DNA from: Oscillatoria sp. CS-180
Lineage (GTDB): Bacteria; Cyanobacteriota; Cyanobacteriia; Phormidesmidales; Phormidesmidaceae
Direction of reading: 5' to 3'
Length of the DNA stretch: 64,000 nt
Assembly: GCF_028330965.1 (NCBI RefSeq)
Contig: NZ_JAQMUB010000097.1
Span: forward strand, 22,251 to 86,250
The translations under genes and the position numbers were made by a program. Shown here piece after piece: positions 60,677 through 64,000 of this stretch; the stretch's first letter is position 1; each line of letters opens with the position of its first letter. The notes beneath the pieces were generated by a model that saw nothing but the letters and a program-made list of their open reading frames with translations, made no database searches and was not told the origin of the DNA.

Positions 60677-61951
60677 ATGAGTATTTTGCAGATGGTGAAG
60701 GTTTGGGAACATGAGTTTCCGCATCCAGAGCAGGCCGTGATGCTGGCCTTGGCCGACCATGCCCATGACGATGGCGAGGGCATTCGTCCCGCCCTTGACC
60801 GCATTGCCTGGAAAACCGGATATGCCCGACGCAACGTGCAACTCATCTTGAAACGGCTTAAAGCCTCTGGCGTTGTTGTCGAAACGAAGCCTGCAACTCA
60901 CAACGAACCCGCCCACCTGAAGTTTGACTGGAGTAAGGCACAGCCCAAGCAAAGCTACGAAGCCTACAAAGCGGGTAAAGAACAGAAACTTGAACAGGGG
61001 TGCAAAGATTACACCCCTAACGAAGATGGAGGCACAAACCAGGGGTGCAAAGATTACACCCCCGACGAAGATGGAGATGCAATCCGGGGGTGCAAAGATT
61101 ACACCCCTGATGGTGCTTTAGGGGTGATCGATGGATCACCCCAGGGGAGCAATGGGGATCACCCCAGGGGTGATCAGGAGATCATCTCAGGGGTGATCGA
61201 TGGATCACCCAATCCGTCATTTAAACCATCAATAGAACCATCAATAGAACCAAAGACCCCCCAAGCCCCCCAAGGGGGAACCTTGTCTCCTTCGCCTGTT
61301 CAAAAAGTTATTCCAATCGGGCAAGCCGGACGAACAGAAGATTGCTTGCCAACGCCGGATTCCCCGAGACCGTTTCACAGCAATCCGACTGGAGAACCTA
61401 AAGGTTCGGGAGAGGGCAAAAGTTCCAGGCACGGCGTGTCTCAGCGCAAGAAACGCAAGCCCAAGGGCAAGACTAAGCAGGCAGCAGACGCCTACGAGCG
61501 GCGGCTGGAACTGGACCCGGAATTCGAGTCGCGGTGCGATCGCCTGCGAGAGCGCTGGGCACCGTTCATTGTGCAACTGCGGGGGCACTACTGCGACCCG
61601 CAAGCATTCAGACGCGGTTATGCGTGGCTGATTAGCGAGTGGGCTGGGGAACACCAGATGTCTCCCGCCGAGGTGGAGGAAGGGCTGATTTACTACGTCG
61701 AGAGCAAGTTAGCCCAGGTGCAGGCAGGGCAGCAACCGACATCTCCGCCCGATGGGATTCGGTTCTTCACGGGCAAGGCCGAGGACTCTGACCATCCGAC
61801 GCCCTATTGCTGGCTGGCGCTGCAACGGAAGCGCGATCGCGCCGGGGTGGGCGAGATACCTGTTCGGCGCAAGAAGTATGGCATCGACAGGCAGGCATTT
61901 GTGAAACGGATGCGACAAAAACAAGCACAGCAGGAGGCGCAAAATGCTTGA
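60677..61951 (+). CDS. Replication-initiator-like HTH protein (lambda O-like), with internal repeats
   Basis: A 424-residue protein. The first 75 residues form a winged HTH (PEQAVMLALADHAHDDGEGI then RPALDRIAWKTGYARRNVQL and ILKRLKASGVV), as in plasmid and phage initiators. Residues about 108-150 are three 15-residue repeats (QGCKDYTPNEDGGTN and variants), then Gly/Asp-Ser-Pro repeats (GVIDGSP), followed by a basic C-terminal region (HGVSQRKKRKPKGKTKQA) and a second domain to residue 424. The repeats are encoded by palindromic DNA (see 60997-61210), as with lambda ori inside gene O. The next gene overlaps by 8 bases and looks like a helicase loader. Confidence 0.7.
   Translation: MSILQMVKVWEHEFPHPEQAVMLALADHAHDDGEGIRPALDRIAWKTGYARRNVQLILKRLKASGVVVETKPATHNEPAHLKFDWSKAQPKQSYEAYKAGKEQKLEQGCKDYTPNEDGGTNQGCKDYTPDEDGDAIRGCKDYTPDGALGVIDGSPQGSNGDHPRGDQEIISGVIDGSPNPSFKPSIEPSIEPKTPQAPQGGTLSPSPVQKVIPIGQAGRTEDCLPTPDSPRPFHSNPTGEPKGSGEGKSSRHGVSQRKKRKPKGKTKQAADAYERRLELDPEFESRCDRLRERWAPFIVQLRGHYCDPQAFRRGYAWLISEWAGEHQMSPAEVEEGLIYYVESKLAQVQAGQQPTSPPDGIRFFTGKAEDSDHPTPYCWLALQRKRDRAGVGEIPVRRKKYGIDRQAFVKRMRQKQAQQEAQNA
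60997..61210. other. Palindromic iteron cluster inside the initiator gene: candidate origin
   Basis: Three copies of GGGGTGCAAAGATTACACCC(C) start at 60997, 61042 and 61087, exactly 45 bp apart. Then three related palindromes follow: GGGGTGATC-GATG-GATCACCCC (61121-61142), GATCACCCCAGGGGTGATC (61157-61175) and a second GGGGTGATC copy (61190-61210). All share GGGGTG/CACCCC arms. Regular spacing and symmetry point to binding sites for the encoded HTH protein, as at lambda ori. An AT-rich melting region may be just downstream (around 61215-61250). Confidence 0.65.
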
Positions 61952-62327
61952 TTTAGAATTCTTCGGAAAATGGATTGATTTGCTGGGCGAGCACTACGGG
62001 CGGGGCATTAGCGATGATCTCGCCGAGTGCTACTACGGCGAATTCGAGCATCTGAGTGATGCTCAGTTTGAGCGTGGAGTGCGGCTATGCATGCGGCGTG
62101 AGCCTCGGTTTCCGCCCCTTGATCGCATCATCGAACTGGCAAGGACCACGGGTGAGCGTCGGGCGGAGTTGGAAGAATTTCAGCCCGATACTACGGTCTA
62201 CGACCCCCATACGCCTGAAGCACTGGCCGCACGAGCGGAGATTCGCCAAAAATTAGCGGCTTGTAGAGCCGTGCGATTCTCGTTCCGAGAGGCTTCGCCA
62301 ACGCCAGAGGCAAGGATGACGGCGTGA
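61944..62327 (+). CDS. Helicase-loader-like protein (G39P/lambda P-type)
   Basis: A 127-residue protein. The first part, FFGKWIDLLGEHYGRGISDD then LAECYYGEFEHLSDAQFERG and VRLCMRREPRFPPLDRIIEL, matches the G39P/DnaI-type N-terminal fold (YxxxLxxLSDxxFxxAVxxxIxxxxFFPxxxEI). The end is variable, and part of it (REASPTPEAR) is encoded by a small dispersed repeat. It overlaps the initiator gene by 8 bases, as expected for an O/P-like pair that brings the host replicative helicase to the origin. The function is inferred from pattern and position. Confidence 0.6.
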   Translation: MLDLEFFGKWIDLLGEHYGRGISDDLAECYYGEFEHLSDAQFERGVRLCMRREPRFPPLDRIIELARTTGERRAELEEFQPDTTVYDPHTPEALAARAEIRQKLAACRAVRFSFREASPTPEARMTA

Positions 62328-62458
62328 AATCAGATCAAGTCGTGCAGCCGGACTTGTTTGCTCCCGAAACCCCTGTTGTGAAGTTCACGACCACTCCTAA
62401 TCCACAGGCCGAAGTTCGACCGCGCAAGGCAAAGAAAAAGAAGTGGACAAGCGCTTGA
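62324..62458 (+). CDS. Small protein with sliding-clamp-binding-like motif, 44 residues
   Basis: A GTG start overlaps the preceding stop (GTGA). The sequence has QVVQPDLFAPETPVV and a basic tail (RPRKAKKKKW). QPDLF agrees with the bacterial sliding-clamp binding pentapeptide (QxxLF). In a replication operon this may tether the element's replication proteins to the host beta clamp. The next gene overlaps by 16 bases. Confidence 0.45.
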   Translation: MKSDQVVQPDLFAPETPVVKFTTTPNPQAEVRPRKAKKKKWTSA

Positions 62459-62631
62459 AGGATTTGTTGCATCACTTTGAAGGCACAAAAGGCCGCTGGT
62501 ATCGGTTGCAGCAATTTGGCGCGATTGATGATGCGCTGAAGGAAGCGATCGCTGATGAGATTGGCATTTTGCTGGCTCTACCCGCCCTGGAGGGATTGAC
62601 ATCATTTCTCCCCCCAAGCCCGTGCAGTTAA
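62443..62631 (+). CDS. Small protein; -1 frame would add clamp motif QLSLF
   Basis: A GTG start gives KRLKDLLHHFEGTKGRWYRL then QQFGAIDDALKEAIADEIGI and LLALPALEGLTSFLPPSPCS. The last codons include CTCCCCCC. A one-base step back there changes the end from PPSPCS to PPKPVQLSLFEGF, stopping at 62651; QLSLF is an ideal sliding-clamp motif. The product is either frameshifted by slippage, mutated, or the motif is chance. It is the last gene of the replication operon. Confidence 0.45.
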   Translation: MDKRLKDLLHHFEGTKGRWYRLQQFGAIDDALKEAIADEIGILLALPALEGLTSFLPPSPCS

Positions 62632-62661
62632 GCCTGTTCGAGGGCTTCTGAATCTTCGATT

Positions 62662-62710
62662 TGTTAGGGAATGAGTCAAGGGAATTGGGTGTTATTTTAT
62701 TCCCTAACAC
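62662..62710 (-). promoter_or_regulatory. Paired motif, copy C
   Basis: TGTTAGGGAA (62662-62671) and TTCCCTAACA (62700-62709) are exact complements separated by 28 bases. On the minus strand it begins GTGTTAGGGAATAAAATA and ends TTCCCTAACAAAT, matching the orientation of copy A. It lies directly after the replication operon and 330 bases before the telomere-resolvase-like gene. Confidence 0.55.
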
Positions 62711-62762
62711 TTGAGGCGAACGGGGTAGGGCTTCTAGTCGTCATCGCCGTTTGATTTTGCAT

Positions 62763-62891
62763 TATCTTTTTTGGATATGGAAGCCGCAATTTCGATAAAA
62801 AAGATATAGTAGAGGAGTGTTGCCCCAGAAGTGTCATGCTTAACTTTATTCAGAGAGGGCTTCTTGGCCCTTCAACGACACTTTGACACTT
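62763..62891. repeat. Nested inverted repeats before the telomere-resolvase-like gene
   Basis: TATCTTTTTT (62763-62772) pairs exactly with AAAAAAGATA (62797-62806), spacer 24 bp. AAGTGTCA (62829-62836) pairs with TGACACTT (62884-62891), spacer 47 bp. Neither is a continuous palindrome, so neither is a proven telomere site, but the stretch could hold control sites or part of a resolution locus. Confidence 0.45.
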
Positions 62892-62916
62892 TCAAGGCAG
62901 GCGCGATTTAGATGCG

Positions 62917-63003
62917 ATGGATGGCCTTAAAGCTGGAGTTGCGGTCGGTGTCAAAGTCGGAGTCATGTGGCTGATCGGTCTGCTTCTCTTCACATTCCTT
63001 TAG
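62917..63003 (+). CDS. Possible 28-residue membrane peptide
   Basis: The frame MDGLKAGVAVGVKVGVMWLI then GLLLFTFL encodes a short basic-hydrophobic peptide, 33 bases before the next gene. No Shine-Dalgarno sequence is clear. It could be a small membrane toxin-like peptide or chance. Confidence 0.3.
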   Translation: MDGLKAGVAVGVKVGVMWLIGLLLFTFL

Positions 63004-63036
63004 TTAGTATTTACTCCCTTCACTCCATTCTCCGTG

Positions 63037-64000
63037 ATGACGACTACCCCTCCCGAGAACTGGCTGGCTGTCGCCGCTGGAAAAGCGTCAACCAAGTGGC
63101 TAGAGCAATTTATCCGCCGCTACCTAGCACTGCTGGAGCAAGGGCAAATCACGCCACATGAACTTGCCAGCGAACTGGAAGAGGAGTTCGCCTCACGCAT
63201 GCTGAATACGCCAGCCAGGCAGAAAAATTATCGCTCTAATGTCGTCCAAGCGTTAAAGGTATTAGAGCCGAATCATCCCGCTATCGAGCTAGTCGCCCTC
63301 TCGACCGATGACTATAGAAGGCTGAATGATCAGCAGCGGGGTCGGGTGGCGCGGCGAGAAACGCAATACCTGCATCCCGATGCGGTTAACCATCTGGTCA
63401 AAATTGCTGAAAACCTGCTAGAGAGCGATGAGTGGTCTGATGTCGGAGCTGGTTTGGCGGTACTCATCGGTCGCCGCATCAGTGAAATCTTACTCTCAAA
63501 GTTCTCGCTTAAGTCGCCGTGGAGCCTGAATTTTAGCCAGATGGCGAAGAAGGCTGACGATGTCGATATCACTATAGAAATTCCTACGCTAGCCCCAGCA
63601 AAGAAGGTGTTGACGGCGATCAAAAAGCTGCAATCGGGACAGGCGATCGCTGACCTGAAACAGCAGGGGGCGTCTTCCCGGCAGCTCAAGCAGGCAGTGA
63701 ATCGTCGCTACAGCCTCGCGATCGCTCAGAAATGCGATGAGTATTACAGCGGTCTGGTGCCTAACCGGAGCGATAAAGATAACCTCTACACCCATATCTT
63801 CAGGGCGGTCTACGCGACGATTGCTGCGCACTGGTTCTGTCCCCCGCAGGTTCCAGAGCATCAGTACAAGGCTGAAATCCAGGGGCATTTCACCCTTACC
63901 CAGGACGGTGAAAAGCTGCCCAACTATGCGGCGCGATCGAATTATGACGACTACGCGATCGGGGACGGCCAGGGCAACCGGGATGGGCGCTTGGGTCTGA
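63037..64000 (+). CDS. Telomere resolvase (protelomerase)-like protein, 3' end outside window
   Basis: At least 321 residues, open at the edge. The catalytic pattern of ResT/TelK-type tyrosine recombinases is present: AVLIGRRISEILLSKF (Arg146/147), then SPWSLNFSQMAKKADD (Lys171/172) and IEIPTLAPAKKVLTAIKKLQ; TLYTHIF-like NLYTHIFRAVYATIAAHW (His253, Arg256); IQGHFT (His284); and candidate nucleophile Tyr303 or Tyr306 in SNYDDYAI. The N-terminal part is helical and basic. Such enzymes cut and rejoin palindromic telomere sites into hairpin ends of linear plasmids and phages. It follows the replication module, as in N15. If confirmed, this replicon may be linear. Confidence 0.75.
   Translation, partial: MTTTPPENWLAVAAGKASTKWLEQFIRRYLALLEQGQITPHELASELEEEFASRMLNTPARQKNYRSNVVQALKVLEPNHPAIELVALSTDDYRRLNDQQRGRVARRETQYLHPDAVNHLVKIAENLLESDEWSDVGAGLAVLIGRRISEILLSKFSLKSPWSLNFSQMAKKADDVDITIEIPTLAPAKKVLTAIKKLQSGQAIADLKQQGASSRQLKQAVNRRYSLAIAQKCDEYYSGLVPNRSDKDNLYTHIFRAVYATIAAHWFCPPQVPEHQYKAEIQGHFTLTQDGEKLPNYAARSNYDDYAIGDGQGNRDGRLGL

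Noticed and set aside
60990..61215. Repeats in the initiator gene as a CRISPR-like array
   Set aside because: They are palindromic iterons inside an open reading frame, and the intervening sequences are not unique spacers of constant length.
62662..62710. Paired motif as the telomere resolution site
   Set aside because: The 28-bp centre is not palindromic, and protelomerase sites need a symmetrical centre. The same motif at 5.3 and 51.1 kb also argues against it.
53321..64000. A complete prophage
   Set aside because: There are replication, wall hydrolase and resolvase-like genes but no capsid, portal, terminase or tail genes in the window. A phage-plasmid remains possible only if structural genes lie outside.
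1..64000. tRNA, rRNA and riboswitch genes
   Set aside because: I looked for tRNA-like cloverleaf pieces (GGTTCGAATCC-type arms) and rRNA sequence while reading and saw none I could support.

Overview
The window looks like part of a cyanobacterial plasmid or chromid. The HIP1 octamer GCGATCGC is scattered throughout, many small proteins are of cyanobacterial plasmid type, and there is a ParA/ParB pair, a replication module and a telomere-resolvase-like gene but no rRNA, tRNA or core metabolic operon. Coding density is high. The accessory region at about 33.8-35.3, 37.4-38.7 and 44.8-48.5 kb is clearly more AT-rich than its surroundings, which suggests recent transfer.

Layout. 0-7 kb: the 5' part of a PAPS-reductase-like (PP-loop) gene running off the left edge, an IS701/IS4-like insertion sequence, parA-parB behind three palindromic operators, and small plasmid genes. 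7-10.4 kb: MFS transporter, alpha/beta hydrolase and short-chain dehydrogenase. 10.4-21.5 kb: two proteins sharing a short N-terminal motif (one has a PDZ domain), a 213-bp MITE, a NERD-nuclease/UvrD-helicase facing a NucS-like nuclease, umuD-umuC (the UmuD lacks both catalytic residues), a secreted nuclease facing an Excalibur-type protein, an HNH nuclease, and a secreted protein made of six copies of a 15-residue repeat.

21.8-42.8 kb: a complete class 1 DISARM anti-phage locus on the minus strand (drmD, drmMI, drmA, drmB, drmC). It is split by inserted genes: a CoiA-like zinc-finger protein, two small paralogous membrane proteins around a MITE with target-site duplication, a fused ABC transporter, a GmrSD-type restriction enzyme and a DUF433/DUF5615 toxin-antitoxin-like pair. 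A truncated, frameshifted WYL regulator sits back-to-back with drmD. 42.8-51 kb: a stand-alone PD-(D/E)XK protein, a GNAT pair, then an ABC-three-component-type conflict operon (caspase-like effector, middle component, SMC-like ATPase) divergent from a protein resembling trypsin-co-occurring domain 1, followed by a pseudogene and two Uma2 nucleases.

51-64 kb: plasmid backbone. It holds a tandem RHH-like regulator facing an HTH/coiled-coil protein, small membrane proteins, a membrane-anchored DNA-translocase-type ATPase, an M23 cell-wall hydrolase, then a lambda O/P-like replication module whose initiator gene contains a cluster of palindromic iterons (a likely origin). The last gene, open at the right edge, has the catalytic pattern of a protelomerase (ResT/TelK type). 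Together with parAB this raises the possibility that the replicon is linear with hairpin ends. Three copies of an unusual paired motif (GTGTTAGGGAA, 27-28 bp, TTCCCTAACA) lie at 5.3, 51.1 and 62.7 kb.
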